From Actinomadura graeca (GTDB lineage: Bacteria > Actinomycetota > Actinomycetes > Streptosporangiales > Streptosporangiaceae), in assembly GCF_019175365.1 (NCBI RefSeq), contig NZ_CP059572.1:1364001-1428000 (forward strand): DNA of 64,000 nt, in the 5' to 3' direction. Below are positions 1 through 10,388 of this stretch, piece after piece; position 1 is the first letter of the stretch, and every line of letters starts with the position of its first letter. The notes below the pieces were generated by a model. The model was given only the letters and a program-made list of their open reading frames with translations, had not been told where the DNA came from and made no database searches. The position numbers and the translations under genes were made by a program.

Positions 1-214
1 GGCGGCGCTGCGCGACGCGGGCGTCCCGAGGGTGGCCGTCGCGTCCTACTTCCTGGCGCCGGGCCACTTCGCCGACCGGGTGCGCGCCGAGTCGCTCGCG
101 GCGGGTGCCGCGGCCGTCTCCCCCGTGCTCGGCGCGGCGCCGGAGGTCGCGGAGCTGGTCGTCCGGCGCTACGACGAGGCCCTCGCCGTCTCCCGCGAGG
201 CCGCGGCCGTCTGA
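1..214 (+). CDS. Sirohydrochlorin chelatase-like protein, C-terminal fragment
   Basis: Only the last ~70 residues are present; the gene begins outside the window. The reading frame starts at base 2 and stops at TGA 212-214. The fragment contains VAVASYFLAPGHFADRV followed by an AGA-rich stretch, a VSPVLG motif and a helical PEVAELVVRRYDEAL tail. This pattern is typical of the C-terminal half of CbiX/SirB-type sirohydrochlorin cobalto- or ferrochelatases of actinobacteria, which insert metal into sirohydrochlorin for siroheme or cobalamin. The metal-binding histidine of PGHF is visible; the N-terminal catalytic histidine lies outside. Which metal is used cannot be judged from this piece. Confidence 0.7.
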   Translation, partial: AALRDAGVPRVAVASYFLAPGHFADRVRAESLAAGAAAVSPVLGAAPEVAELVVRRYDEALAVSREAAAV

Positions 215-268
215 CGCCTCCCCCGGGCGGCGTGTGCCGGAGAACGTTCCATCGCCGATCCTCCGGGT

Positions 269-559
269 ATGCGCGCGACCATGGACGACGAGCGAGAGGG
301 CCCCGGGCACGAGCCCGGGACGACCCATGACCGTGACTTCGCGCCGGTGAACCAGGGGTCGGACGCCCGCGGGCGCACCGTCCCGGGGACGCAGGTGCCC
401 CTGAGCGTCCCCGGGGAGGACCCGGTGGACGAGGAGCCCCGCCAGGAGGACGAGATCAGCGGTACCGGCACCCCGGGCGTCGACGTGGGCCACCCCGACG
501 CCCTGCCGCCGGACGAGGAGGGCGTGTCGGACGCCGAGCGCGGCGACGACAGCCGCTGA
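269..559 (+). CDS. Small acidic hypothetical protein
   Basis: A 96-residue, strongly acidic protein rich in Asp, Glu, Gly and Pro with no hydrophobic segment, so probably cytoplasmic and largely disordered. I do not recognise a family. Codon third positions are almost all G or C, as expected for a real gene here. The start is uncertain: ATG 269 gives MRATMDDER and ATG 281 gives MDDER, and neither has a clear ribosome binding site. It is followed by a convergent DUF1707 gene, with a 6-bp stem hairpin at 571-587 between the two genes that may end transcription from both sides. Confidence 0.55.
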   Translation: MRATMDDEREGPGHEPGTTHDRDFAPVNQGSDARGRTVPGTQVPLSVPGEDPVDEEPRQEDEISGTGTPGVDVGHPDALPPDEEGVSDAERGDDSR

Positions 560-614
560 GCACGGCCCCAAGGCCCGGGGAGGGCCTCCAGGCGCCTGAG
601 ACGCGATGGGGCGG

Positions 615-1325
615 TCAGGCGGTGCCCGAGCCCCGGTCCTTCCACCAGGAGGCGATGGCGCCGCGGAGGGGCGCGTGGTGCTCGTCGTCCACGATCTTGA
701 TGTCGCCCATCACGGCGTTGGCGTTGACGTGGACGACGGGGACCGGCGCGCCGGGGCGGGGCTCGCGGACGGCGACCCGCCGCTCGCCCATGACCGCGCG
801 GCCTGAGAGGCGCACGCTCACCCCGTCCGGAACGATGATCTTGATGTCGCCCATCACGGCGGTGGCGTGCACGGTGACCTCGCCTGTGGGCACCTGGGCG
901 CCGCGCAGGTCGAGTTCGACGTCGCCCATCACCGACACCACTTCCAGGCGCTCGTCGATGCGGCCGACGATGCGTTCCTTGCAGTCGCCCATGATGGCGC
1001 TGAACTTGCGCTTGACCTGCAGCGGCGCGGGGTTGGCGCCGGGCGCGCCCATGCCGGGCAGGTCGCGGGTGATGCGCTCCAGGTCGCCGTGGGTGACGGC
1101 CGCGTAGGCCGCCTCCGTCCGCTCGGTCAGCTCCTCGAAGGTCAGCCGCCCCTCGACCGAGGCGATCCGCAGCCGCTCGACCACGGCCTCCCGCTCGGCG
1201 TCGGACGCCCGGTACCCCCCGGCGCCGTCCGCCTGCGCCGGGACCACCCCGGGACGGGGCTCCGGCCGCCGGTCCGTGGGACGGCTCGGGGACGGCCGCC
1301 CGGGCTGCGGACTGGACTGACTCAT
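615..1325 (-). CDS. DUF1707 protein with LiaF-like C-terminal domain
   Basis: A 236-residue protein. Residues ~1-35 are Pro/Arg-rich linker. Residues ~38-92 (RASDAEREAVVERLRIA...LTFEELTERTEAAYAA) are a DUF1707 (SHOCT-like) domain. Residues ~105-225 carry four returns of a VMGD or VMGE turn (AIMGDCKE, SVMGDVEL, AVMGDIKI, AVMGERR, AVMGDIKI), the beta-repeat pattern of the DUF2154/LiaF-like C-terminal domain linked in Firmicutes to cell-wall stress sensing. No transmembrane segment is visible, so it probably acts in the cytosol or at the membrane face. The start looks leaderless: a TACTTT hexamer lies 7 nt upstream of the ATG. Specific function is unknown. Confidence 0.85.
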   Translation of the reverse strand: MSQSSPQPGRPSPSRPTDRRPEPRPGVVPAQADGAGGYRASDAEREAVVERLRIASVEGRLTFEELTERTEAAYAAVTHGDLERITRDLPGMGAPGANPAPLQVKRKFSAIMGDCKERIVGRIDERLEVVSVMGDVELDLRGAQVPTGEVTVHATAVMGDIKIIVPDGVSVRLSGRAVMGERRVAVREPRPGAPVPVVHVNANAVMGDIKIVDDEHHAPLRGAIASWWKDRGSGTA

Positions 1326-1541
1326 GGTTCCGAAAGTATGCCCCCGCGGCCCACGGGCAATCCGCCGCGCGGACGAGATCGCCCCACCACTTCAGGAGGA
1401 TGCACTGGCGGACACGCTCTTGACATGCTCTTCTCGTCCCAGAACGTGGCGGTTCGCGCCCTGGCGGGCCCCTCGCGGGCGCGGGCGGCGGCTCCCATGG
1501 GACGCGCTCCCGGCCGCGCCGGGGCGGGGTCGCGCCAAGCC

Positions 1542-1578
1542 GCCCGGCCCGGCCCCGCCGGGGACATGCGGGCCGGGC
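1542..1578 (-). terminator. Probable terminator after lsr2
   Basis: A 9-bp perfect stem (GCCCGGCCC at 1542-1550 against GGGCCGGGC at 1570-1578) lies just beyond the lsr2 stop codon. There is no strong T run, which is common in high-GC actinobacteria. Confidence 0.4.
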
Positions 1579-1591
1579 CCATCGCGCTCGC

Positions 1592-1918
1592 TCAGTGGGC
1601 GGCCTCGTACTGCTCGATGACGTTGGCGGGGATGCGGCCGCGGTCGTTGACCTTGATCCCGGCCGACCGGGCCCACTCGCGGATCTCGGCGCTGCGCTCG
1701 CGGTTGCCCGCCACGCGCGCGGCGCCCCGGCGCCCGCCCGCGGCCCGCGCCTTGCGGGCATTGTCCTTGTACGGCGCGATGGCCTTGCGTAGTTTGGCCG
1801 CGTTTTTCTTGTTCAGATCAATTTCATACGCCCGGCCGTCGAGGGAGAAGGACACGGTTTCCTCCGCCGCCCCCCCGTCAAGGTCATCAACCAGGAGAAC
1901 CTGGACCTTCTGTGCCAT
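1592..1918 (-). CDS. lsr2: Lsr2 family nucleoid-associated protein
   Basis: A 108-residue protein matching Lsr2, the H-NS-like xenogeneic silencer of actinobacteria that coats and bridges AT-rich DNA. The N-terminal part ([16 protein letters not shown], then [16 protein letters not shown]) is the dimerisation/oligomerisation domain. A basic linker with [16 protein letters not shown] follows, and the C-terminal DNA-binding domain has the motif [20 protein letters not shown] and ends in [13 protein letters not shown]. The RGR triplet is the minor-groove clamp of the family. Length is normal (Lsr2 is usually 105-115 aa). A GGAAG ribosome binding site precedes the ATG. The gene is monocistronic, with a likely promoter at 1964-1991 and a hairpin downstream. 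Confidence 0.95.
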   Translation of the reverse strand: MAQKVQVLLVDDLDGGAAEETVSFSLDGRAYEIDLNKKNAAKLRKAIAPYKDNARKARAAGGRRGAARVAGNRERSAEIREWARSAGIKVNDRGRIPANVIEQYEAAH

Positions 1919-1963
1919 CAGTAGACTTCCTCTCGCTCGGTTTCTCAGTTCGAAGAGTAGCCG

Positions 1964-1991
1964 ATGTTAGGCGGGCGATGTTATTTCGCAA
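1964..1991 (-). promoter_or_regulatory. Predicted lsr2 promoter
   Basis: On the minus strand TTGCGA (1986-1991) and TAACAT (1964-1969) are separated by 16 bp and lie ~45 bp upstream of the lsr2 ATG, in a locally AT-richer stretch. This fits a housekeeping sigma factor promoter. Prediction by eye only. Confidence 0.4.
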
Positions 1992-2638
1992 CGACCTTCA
2001 CTCCGATGCGAACACCCGATCCTTTCGCCAATGCCCTTCGCCACGGTGACCTCGGGTCGCCGATCACCCACTCGCAGCTTTCGCCCGCAGGTCGCACGGG
2101 TCGTCCGCCGGAGAACCTTAGCCGCGGCCCGGTCCTTTCCCTGAGCCCCATCCGCGGGCGGTGCGGCGAGAAGGCAGCCCGCGCCACCGCCGTGCACGCG
2201 AAGGGCCAATTCCTCATCCGATGCAGAAGAGCACCCCGCAGGCCATGGGAACAAGCCACCCCGGCTACCGGCCGATGACCGGGAAGGCCCTTGCCGACTC
2301 GTCTTCCTCGCCCGTACCGGACGAAGTCGGGGCGGCATACGCGGCACCCGCCGAGCGTGGCGGAGACCGAGGCGATCCCGCCGCCCGCCGGTGCCATGAC
2401 GCCCCCGGTGAGGCGACGCCTCGCAGGTCAACCCGCGAACCCGCGGGGGCGCCGATGCGCTGACAGCGCGGGCGGGCGGACGGGAGGGGCCCTCGCCCGG
2501 CGCCCGGCCCGTCCAGGGCGGCTCCGGGCACGCGAAGCGAACAGGCCGCCGCAGGCCGAGGGCCCGGCGGGCGGCCGCGATGGGCCGGCCCCGCGCCGTC
2601 CCGGCCGGCAAAGGCGCGGCCCGCCAAGACCGGGAGGC
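1992..2638. other. Gene-free stretch
   Basis: About 650 bases upstream of lsr2 and before the decayed DUF4097 gene. Open frames here on both strands have Arg/Pro/Gly-dominated, low-complexity translations with no recognisable domain and no good ribosome binding site. I see no gene in it. Confidence 0.5.
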
Positions 2639-3040
2639 ATCCCCACGCCAACCTCCAGCACCTCCGAGCCGATTTCCGCGGCGCCCGCGCTATTCACCGC
2701 CGACGCCTACATCACCACCGCCGACCTAGATGAAACCGTCGTCGAGGTGCGTCGCAACGACGAGTCGAAGGCGACCGGCGCACGGGCGCAGAACAGACGG
2801 GCGTCGAGTACGCCGGCGGAAGCCCGCTCGACAAAACCTCCGGGCGGCGCAGCGACATGATCGGCCTCGGCTTCGGTAAGGACACCTCGGTACAGGTTCG
2901 TATAGAACTGCCCCACGGTTCACGAATCCAAGGATCCACAGGTCCGGGAAGCCGGTGGCGCGACACCCTGTTCGGGTGAATGCGAACTGTCCGCCGGCGC
3001 CGGCTCCATCGGGGCCGAGAACGCCGAGTCGCCGCGCCCG
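2639..3040 (+). pseudogene. Decayed DUF4097-type beta-strand repeat gene
   Basis: Similarity to the N-terminal third of DUF4097 family proteins runs through three reading-frame blocks. From 2639 (frame 2) one reads PTSSTSEPISA, then AYITTADLDETVVEVRRN and DESK. From about 2794 (frame 1) one reads QTGVEYAGG, then KDTSVQVRIELPHGSRIQ, up to a TGA at 2977. From about 2975 (frame 2 again) one reads GECELSAGAGSIGAENAE. Intact actinobacterial relatives carry these blocks in the same order in one frame (DTVVEVRP, then QTRVEYA, then IDVTIELPTGSRV, then GEC...TGAGSI). At least two frameshifts are needed, the normal ATG seems to be ATC (2639), and the C-terminal two thirds are missing or unrecognisable. 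The family assignment rests on remembered motif patterns. Confidence 0.6.
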
Positions 3041-3280
3041 GACGGCCGCCCGAGTCCGGACCGGGACAAAAACCGCGGCAGCCGGGCCCGGGCCGTTACG
3101 GTGAACCCTGCTCGCACGGGCCGGGGCGGCGGCGGGGAAAAGCCCGGCGGATCCCCGGCGAGGCCCGCGCGGGGCAGCCGTCCGGCGTTCTCCCGGATCG
3201 TCCGCAGACCCTGGCCGGCGGCCGGTGACATTAGGCTGCGGCGGGGAAGGGCCTGATCACAGACCCGGGGGGGTGAGCGG

Positions 3281-4339
3281 ATGGGGTCCGGCAAACGCGA
3301 CGTCTGGTCGCCCTTGACGATCCTGCCGTTCGCCATGATGGCCGTCGTCGCGATCGGCGACGTCCTCGCCGGGCCCGGGACGGGCTATCTCCCGCTGCTC
3401 GCCCTCGGGCCCGCCTTCGCCAGCCTGGCCGGGGGCGTGGCGCGCACCGCGGCGGTCGGCGTGCTCGCCCTGGCGCTGTGCGCCGGCCTGGCGCGCTTCA
3501 ACCACATCCTCAGCAGCCGCAACAGCACCCTGACCTTCATCTCGCTCATCGGCGTCACGGCCGCGGGGATGCTCGCCAGCTTCTACCGGGAGCGCGACGA
3601 GCGGGAGCTGGCGGACGTGCGCACCATCGCCGAGGTGGCGCAGCGGGTGCTGCTGCGGCCCATGCCCCGCCGCGTCGGGCCCATCCGCGCGGCCGTCCGG
3701 TACATCTCGGCCGCGGCTGGCGCCCGGATCGGCGGCGACCTGTACGAGGTGGTGATGACGCCTCGGGGCGTGCGGGTGATCGTCGGGGACGTCCAGGGGA
3801 AGGGGCTGGACGCGGTGGAGACGGCGGCGGCGGTGCTCGGCGCCTTCCGGGAGGCCGCCTACGACGAGCCGGGGCTGCCCGGCGTCGCCGACCGGATCGA
3901 GCGGACGCTGGCGCGGCGGCTCACCGGCGAGCAGTTCGTCACCGCGGTGCTGGCCGAGCTGCATCCCGACGACCGGGTCACGCTGCTCAACCGGGGCCAT
4001 CCGCCGCCCCTCCTCGTCCGCGCGGGCCGGGCAGCCGAGCCGCTCGACCCGCCGGAGGCGGCGCCGCCGCTGGGCCTGTCCGGGCTCGTCGACGAGCCCG
4101 CGTGCACCTTCTCCGTCGGGTTCGCCCCCGGAGACCAGATGCTGCTCTACACCGACGGCGTCGTGGAGGCGCGCAATGGCAAGGGCGACTTCTATCCGCT
4201 GACCGAACGGGCGGCCTCGCTTCTGGACGCCGACCCCGAAACGGCCCTGGACACGCTTCAGGCGGACCTCCTCCGGTACGTAGGGGCGCCGCTCGACGAT
4301 GACGCGGCGATGCTGCTGTTGACGACCGAACGCGCCTGA
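3281..4339 (+). CDS. Membrane-anchored SpoIIE-type PP2C phosphatase
   Basis: A 352-residue protein. Residues ~12-110 hold about four hydrophobic segments, so the N-terminus is embedded in the membrane. A short coiled linker (YRERDERELADVRTIAEVAQRVLL) leads into a PPM/SpoIIE phosphatase domain, residues ~135-350. Metal-binding motifs are present: GGDLYE, GDVQGKG, NRGHPPP, LYTDGVVEAR and the terminal DDDAAMLLL. Such proteins dephosphorylate Ser/Thr sites on anti-anti-sigma factors or anti-sigma partners in partner-switching pathways. No sensor domain is visible beyond the membrane part, and no anti-sigma gene is adjacent. A G-rich stretch just upstream of the ATG may act as the ribosome binding site. 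Confidence 0.9.
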   Translation: MGSGKRDVWSPLTILPFAMMAVVAIGDVLAGPGTGYLPLLALGPAFASLAGGVARTAAVGVLALALCAGLARFNHILSSRNSTLTFISLIGVTAAGMLASFYRERDERELADVRTIAEVAQRVLLRPMPRRVGPIRAAVRYISAAAGARIGGDLYEVVMTPRGVRVIVGDVQGKGLDAVETAAAVLGAFREAAYDEPGLPGVADRIERTLARRLTGEQFVTAVLAELHPDDRVTLLNRGHPPPLLVRAGRAAEPLDPPEAAPPLGLSGLVDEPACTFSVGFAPGDQMLLYTDGVVEARNGKGDFYPLTERAASLLDADPETALDTLQADLLRYVGAPLDDDAAMLLLTTERA

Positions 4340-4367
4340 CGCCCTCGGCGCGTTCCCGCGACCTCAC

Positions 4368-4400
4368 GTGACCAGCGCGTGACCAGCGCGTGACCAGCGC
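4368..4400. repeat. Three perfect tandem 11-bp repeats
   Basis: The unit GTGACCAGCGC occurs three times without a mismatch (4368-4378, 4379-4389, 4390-4400) in the gap between the phosphatase and the secreted protein gene. Confidence 0.9.
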
Positions 4401-4563
4401 GTCCACGCGGCCTTCGACGCGTTCTGGAAGGCCACTGAAAAGCCCGTCATTGACAGTAGGCCGGACGCGTCATGATCCTTGGGACCGGCGCGGGCCCCCA
4501 GCCCCGTGCCACGGCCAGCGCGCGCATGCCGAATCGCTCCCGCCCCCCGCAAGGAGTCCCGCC

Positions 4564-5526
4564 ATGCCGCCTAGAATGCTGCCGCCGAGAACCGGGTCGC
4601 CCGGAGTCGTTCCGGCCCGACGGGCCCTGCTCGCCGTCGCCACCGCCGCCGCGCTCGCGGCCGCCCCCGCCGCCACCGGACCGGCCTCCGCCGTGCAGGC
4701 GCCCCCCGGCGGGAACAGCGCCGCCACGTCCCCCGACCCGAACGCGCCCAAGCACGGGACCGTCGAGGGCGCGCGCGCCTTCGTCCGGAACGCGGGCAGC
4801 GCCAAGGCCGTCGCCGCGTTCCGCGAGCTGCACGGCGACCGTGTCGCGCGCGAGCAGGTCCACCATTTCTGGGGGGTCGAGCCCGCCGCCGGGTCGCATG
4901 ACGGGTTCCAGGCCACGCACAGCGTCGACACCAGCTACAAGGTGTCCTTCAAGGACGACTACACCTACACGCCGACGATCAAGGCCGCCGGGTCCTGCAT
5001 GGAGATCACCACCGTGTACTCCCAGGCCGTCGGCAACGAGATCTGGGCCTGGGACTGGTGCGGCGGGAACGGGCCGAAGAAGGAGGTCAAGATGGACGCC
5101 GACTTCCTCCAGACCTACACCAAGACCGTGAACGGGCGTCCCGCCTACAGCGTGCAGCTCGTGAAGACCGACGCGGGCCAGAACGCCTGGTCGGCGTACC
5201 TCTACAACTTCAAGACGAGCAGCTGGAGCCTCTTCTACAGCAAGTCGGGGACCGACACCAGCTCGCTGAAGTACGGCTGGGACATCTTCGAGATCTACGC
5301 CAGCCGCAACTCCGCCACCAACACCGCCTACTACTGCACCGACGCCAAGAACGTCGTGTTCGAGAGCAGTTCCATCCAGCTCCGGAACGGCGGCGCGTGG
5401 AAGCCGGCGAGCCCGTCGGAGTCGCCGTGGCAGCCGGTCACCTCGCCGAACCCGAACGACTACCTGTGCCCGGCGCTGAAGTTCGTCCGCGAGGGCGCGA
5501 ACGACCACTGGATCGTCCGGCAGTAG
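4564..5526 (+). CDS. Secreted protein of unknown function
   Basis: A 320-residue exported protein. ATG 4564 is chosen because AAGGAG (4551-4556) lies 7 nt upstream and the protein then begins with a signal peptide: an Arg-containing n-region, the hydrophobic run ALLAVATAAALAAAPAA, and a likely cut after GPASA. The mature part has a helical stretch (~60-95) and then a beta-rich region full of Tyr, Trp, Ser and Thr, with four cysteines (in GSCMEI, DWCGG, YYCTD and YLCPA) that could form two disulfides. I do not recognise a domain. The aromatic, beta-rich composition recalls extracellular binding domains, but this is only an impression. It is monocistronic. Confidence 0.8.
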   Translation: MPPRMLPPRTGSPGVVPARRALLAVATAAALAAAPAATGPASAVQAPPGGNSAATSPDPNAPKHGTVEGARAFVRNAGSAKAVAAFRELHGDRVAREQVHHFWGVEPAAGSHDGFQATHSVDTSYKVSFKDDYTYTPTIKAAGSCMEITTVYSQAVGNEIWAWDWCGGNGPKKEVKMDADFLQTYTKTVNGRPAYSVQLVKTDAGQNAWSAYLYNFKTSSWSLFYSKSGTDTSSLKYGWDIFEIYASRNSATNTAYYCTDAKNVVFESSSIQLRNGGAWKPASPSESPWQPVTSPNPNDYLCPALKFVREGANDHWIVRQ

Positions 5527-5702
5527 CCGGCGCCGCCGGGCCCGGCCCCCCGGTGACCCTGGTGGCCAGGTCCGGCGGGGTTGTTCGCGTTTCGTTAGCA
5601 GGCGCCCTGACCGGCGGAAATGTGTGCGCCGGGTGAAGGGGCGGCTACGCCGGGGTCCTCCGGCGGGACCCGCTGTCATGATTTGATCGTAGGCTGAAGG
5701 CC

Positions 5703-6266
5703 ATGCCCGACGGCCGTCCCTCCTGCCCCTGCGTGATCTGTCACGACTACGGCGACCGCGACCGCCTGGACAACTTCCAGCTCCGCACGATCGTGCACAT
5801 CAGCCAGTACGGATGGAGCGTCGTCCTCGTGCATCCGGACGGGGAGCTCCCCGGCTGGGCGTACACGATCGGGCTGTGGCACAGCCACCGGTCGGCCGAG
5901 CTCGCGCTGTTCGGCGGCGACGTGTACGAGATGGAGGAGACGCTGAACGCCCTCGGCCGGCAGACCGCCGAGGGCGACGGGCCCGCCGAGGGCGAGCGCC
6001 GCGACAATGTCGTGCGGGGACGGCAGGCCGCGTTCCGGATGGCCGACGTCCGCTGGTACGACGCGCTGTTCGCCGGCGCCGTCGCCTTCTACCGGCGGCC
6101 GCCGCTGCCGATCCTGCAGGTGGCCTGGCCGAACCCGGAGGGGCTGTTCCCCTGGCAGCCGGGCACCGACCTGGCGTTCCGGCACTCCCAGCCGTGGCTG
6201 TGGCTGGCCCCGTCCCAGCACTCCCCCGGCCCGTGGACGCGCCGCGTCCAGGCCCTGGAGGGCTGA
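5703..6266 (+). CDS. DUF4262 domain protein
   Basis: A 187-residue cytoplasmic protein that fits DUF4262 by its sequence blocks: an early Cys pair (CPCVICHDYG), YGWSVVLVHPDGELPGWAYTIGLW, a region beginning HRSAELALFG, and a C-terminal LQVAWPNPEGLFPWQPG block. Members are widespread in actinobacteria and of unknown biochemical function. The start is supported by a TAGGCT hexamer (5690-5695) ending 7 nt before the ATG, the spacing expected of a leaderless transcript. A GNAT acetyltransferase gene follows after ~50 bp. Confidence 0.85.
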   Translation: MPDGRPSCPCVICHDYGDRDRLDNFQLRTIVHISQYGWSVVLVHPDGELPGWAYTIGLWHSHRSAELALFGGDVYEMEETLNALGRQTAEGDGPAEGERRDNVVRGRQAAFRMADVRWYDALFAGAVAFYRRPPLPILQVAWPNPEGLFPWQPGTDLAFRHSQPWLWLAPSQHSPGPWTRRVQALEG

Positions 6267-6313
6267 CGGCGCGCGTCCTCCCCGCCCGCGGGCCCGCGGC
6301 ATACGATCGGCGG

Positions 6314-6895
6314 GTGTACGGGCCGATCGCCGAGACCATCGCCACGCCGCGCCTCGTGCTGGAGCCGCTGGCCGTCCACCACGCCGACGAGATGGCCGCA
6401 GTCCTGGACGACCCGCGCCTGCACCGCTTCATCGGCGGCGAGCCCCTCACCCGGGACGAGCTGCGCGCCCGGTACGAGCACCTGGTGGCGGGCCCGGCGC
6501 CGTTCCACCAGGAGTGCTGGCTGAACTGGGTGGTCCGCCGCGTCCGGGACGGGCAGGCGGTCGGGTACGTCCAGGCGACCGTCAAACCGGCGCAGCCGGG
6601 CTTCACGGTGACGCCGCGGGACGCCGGCTCCACCGTCACCCCCTCGCCCGCGCGGACCGTCGCGTCCGTCGCGTGGGTCATCGGCATGCCCTACCAGGGG
6701 TTCGGTTTCGCCGGGGAGGCGGGCCGCGCGCTGGTGGACTGGCTCCTCGCCCACGGTGCCGGCGAGATCGTCGCGGCGATCCACCCCGGGAACGCGGCGT
6801 CCGGGGCGGTGGCCGCCCGGCTCGGCCTGCGGCCCACGGCGGAGACCGCCGACGGGGAGACCGTCTGGCGCCTCCCCCGCGGCGGGACGCGGTGA
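6314..6895 (+). CDS. GNAT family N-acetyltransferase
   Basis: A 193-residue acetyltransferase of the RimJ/RimL-like branch of GNAT. It opens with TPRLVLEPLAVHHADEMAAVLDD, typical of the family's first strand and helix. The acetyl-CoA binding region is visible as WVIGMPYQGFGFAGEAGRALVDWLL (about residues 115-140; the Q/GxGxA/G turn is GFGFAG), followed by IHPGNAASGAVAARLGL. Substrate unknown. An odd feature is an inserted hydrophilic loop with many Thr and Pro around residues 92-115, including two near-identical TVTP segments. The GTG start at 6314 is chosen because TACGAT (6302-6307) sits 6 nt upstream, suggesting leaderless transcription. Confidence 0.85.
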   Translation: MYGPIAETIATPRLVLEPLAVHHADEMAAVLDDPRLHRFIGGEPLTRDELRARYEHLVAGPAPFHQECWLNWVVRRVRDGQAVGYVQATVKPAQPGFTVTPRDAGSTVTPSPARTVASVAWVIGMPYQGFGFAGEAGRALVDWLLAHGAGEIVAAIHPGNAASGAVAARLGLRPTAETADGETVWRLPRGGTR

Positions 6896-6985
6896 CACTC
6901 TGATGTCGCGCGCGGCGGGCGGTGAGCGCGCGGGTAGGTCACAATCGACGGGGTCTGTCGTCGACCGGTCGAGGAGAGGGAGCGC

Positions 6986-9076
<2,091 letters not shown>

Positions 9077-9079
<3 letters not shown>

Positions 9080-9115
9080 CCCGGCGGGCCGGCGGTTCGG
9101 CGGGCCGACGGGCTA
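9077..9115. terminator. Bidirectional terminator containing both stop codons
   Basis: TAGCCCG (9077-9083) pairs with CGGGCTA (9109-9115), with further pairing inside. The left arm begins with the TAG stop of glgX and the right arm ends with the complement of the TAG stop of the convergent membrane protein gene. Confidence 0.6.
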
Positions 9116-9508
9116 GCCGATCTGGATGGCGGTCAGGAACACCAGGACGACGGTGGCGACGGCCACGAGCCCGTGGACGGCGACGGCGGTGGCCGGGAAC
9201 GCCTGCTCGGCGCCGCGGGCGTGCCGTCCGCCGCGCCCGACGAGCCAGCGCGTGAACAGCATGAAGCCCTGGAAGGCGACGACGAGCAGGGCGGCGAACG
9301 CGCCCCAGGCGTAGCCCGCCCACCCGGTGGACAGGTAGGCGATCCAGACGGCGAGCCCGAGGACGGCGGTCAGCGGGTGGACGACGACGACCAGGACCGG
9401 GAAGCGCGTCACCTTCGTCGCCCGCCCGCCGCGCGCCGTCCAGACGACCAGCAGGTAACCCCCGGCGGCCGCGGCGAGAACCCACGCGGCCAGTGCGGCG
9501 AACTCCAA
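9113..9508 (-). CDS. Small four-helix membrane protein
   Basis: A 131-residue integral membrane protein with four hydrophobic segments at about residues 3-24, 40-62, 67-90 and 105-130, and a basic cytoplasmic loop (WLVGRGGRHARG). The sequence is typical of small conserved actinobacterial membrane proteins without an assigned function. The start codon is TTG, preceded by an AAGGGATGGGAG stretch on the minus strand. The nearby ATG at 9515 is out of frame. It converges on glgX and shares its terminator palindrome. No enzymatic motif is visible. Confidence 0.75.
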   Translation of the reverse strand: MEFAALAAWVLAAAAGGYLLVVWTARGGRATKVTRFPVLVVVVHPLTAVLGLAVWIAYLSTGWAGYAWGAFAALLVVAFQGFMLFTRWLVGRGGRHARGAEQAFPATAVAVHGLVAVATVVLVFLTAIQIG

Positions 9509-9647
9509 CTCCCATCCCTTCGCTCAGGTCCCCGTCCCCGCGACCAGTGTCGCGCGCCGGATGCGCCGCCATGGCGGGTTCCCACAGATTGCCCCACAGA
9601 CCGTTACCGTGCCGGTCAAATTGGGTGTGCAGTAGCGTGGTGGTCCT

Positions 9648-10388
9648 ATGCGGAACCTCGCTCCCGCGCCCGGGCCGGTGGACCTGGCCGAGCGCTACGC
9701 CTATCCCGGGCACGGCCCGTTCCTGCGGGCGAACATGGTCGCCAGCCTGGACGGGGCGGCGCAGCGCGACGGTCTCAGCGGCGGCCTCGGCGGCGAGGCC
9801 GACCGGGCGCTGTTCTCGCTGCTGCGCGGGCTGGCGGACGTGGTGATCGTCGGCGCCGGGACGGTCCGGGCCGAGGGGTACGGGCCCGTCCGCCCGGACG
9901 ACGGGTGGGGCGGGGTGCGCGACGGGCGGGCGCCCGTGCCGCCATTGGCGATCGTCTCGCGCTCCCTCGACCTCGACCTCGACGCGCCCGTGTTCACCGA
10001 GGCCGCCGCCAGGACGATCGTCCTCGCGCCGGCCGCGGCGGACCCGGCGCGGCTGCGGGCGGCGCGGGAACGGGCCGAGGTCATCGTCGCCGGGGAGGCG
10101 TCACTGGACTTCACCGCCGCCGTCCGGGAACTGGAGGCGCGCGGTCACCGGCGGATGCTGTGCGAGGGCGGACCGGCGGTGCTCGGGGGGCTGGTCGAGG
10201 CCGGTCTGCTGGACGAGCTGTGCCTGACGCTGAGCCCGCGTCTCATCGGGGGGCGCCCGACGCGCATCCTGAACGGGCCGCCGGTGTCCGTCCCGCCCGA
10301 GATGACCCTGGGGCACGCCCTGGAGGACGACGGGTTCCTGTTCCTGCGCTACACCTCGCGCGGCGGGGACGGCGCCCCCAGCCTGTAG
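9648..10388 (+). CDS. RibD C-terminal-like pyrimidine reductase (copy 1)
   Basis: A 246-residue protein of the RibD C-terminal/dihydrofolate reductase superfamily. Family landmarks: FLRANMVASLDGAAQ (N-terminal strand and substrate loop), LADVVIVGAGTVRAEGYGP (NADPH-binding), PPLAIVSRSLDLDL, MLCEGGPAVLGGLVEAGLLDELCLTLSP (the CEGGP nucleotide-binding turn) and a C-terminal FLFLRYTSR. In RibD this fold reduces the pyrimidine-ribose intermediate of riboflavin synthesis. Stand-alone actinobacterial members are usually annotated pyrimidine reductase family with unproven substrates. No deaminase domain and no riboflavin genes are nearby. It converges on and overlaps a paralogue by 40 bp. Confidence 0.85.
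   Translation: MRNLAPAPGPVDLAERYAYPGHGPFLRANMVASLDGAAQRDGLSGGLGGEADRALFSLLRGLADVVIVGAGTVRAEGYGPVRPDDGWGGVRDGRAPVPPLAIVSRSLDLDLDAPVFTEAAARTIVLAPAAADPARLRAARERAEVIVAGEASLDFTAAVRELEARGHRRMLCEGGPAVLGGLVEAGLLDELCLTLSPRLIGGRPTRILNGPPVSVPPEMTLGHALEDDGFLFLRYTSRGGDGAPSL

Noticed and set aside
1967..2611. 214-codon minus-strand frame upstream of lsr2
   Set aside because: Arg/Pro-rich without a recognisable domain or start signal, and third-position bias does not support coding.
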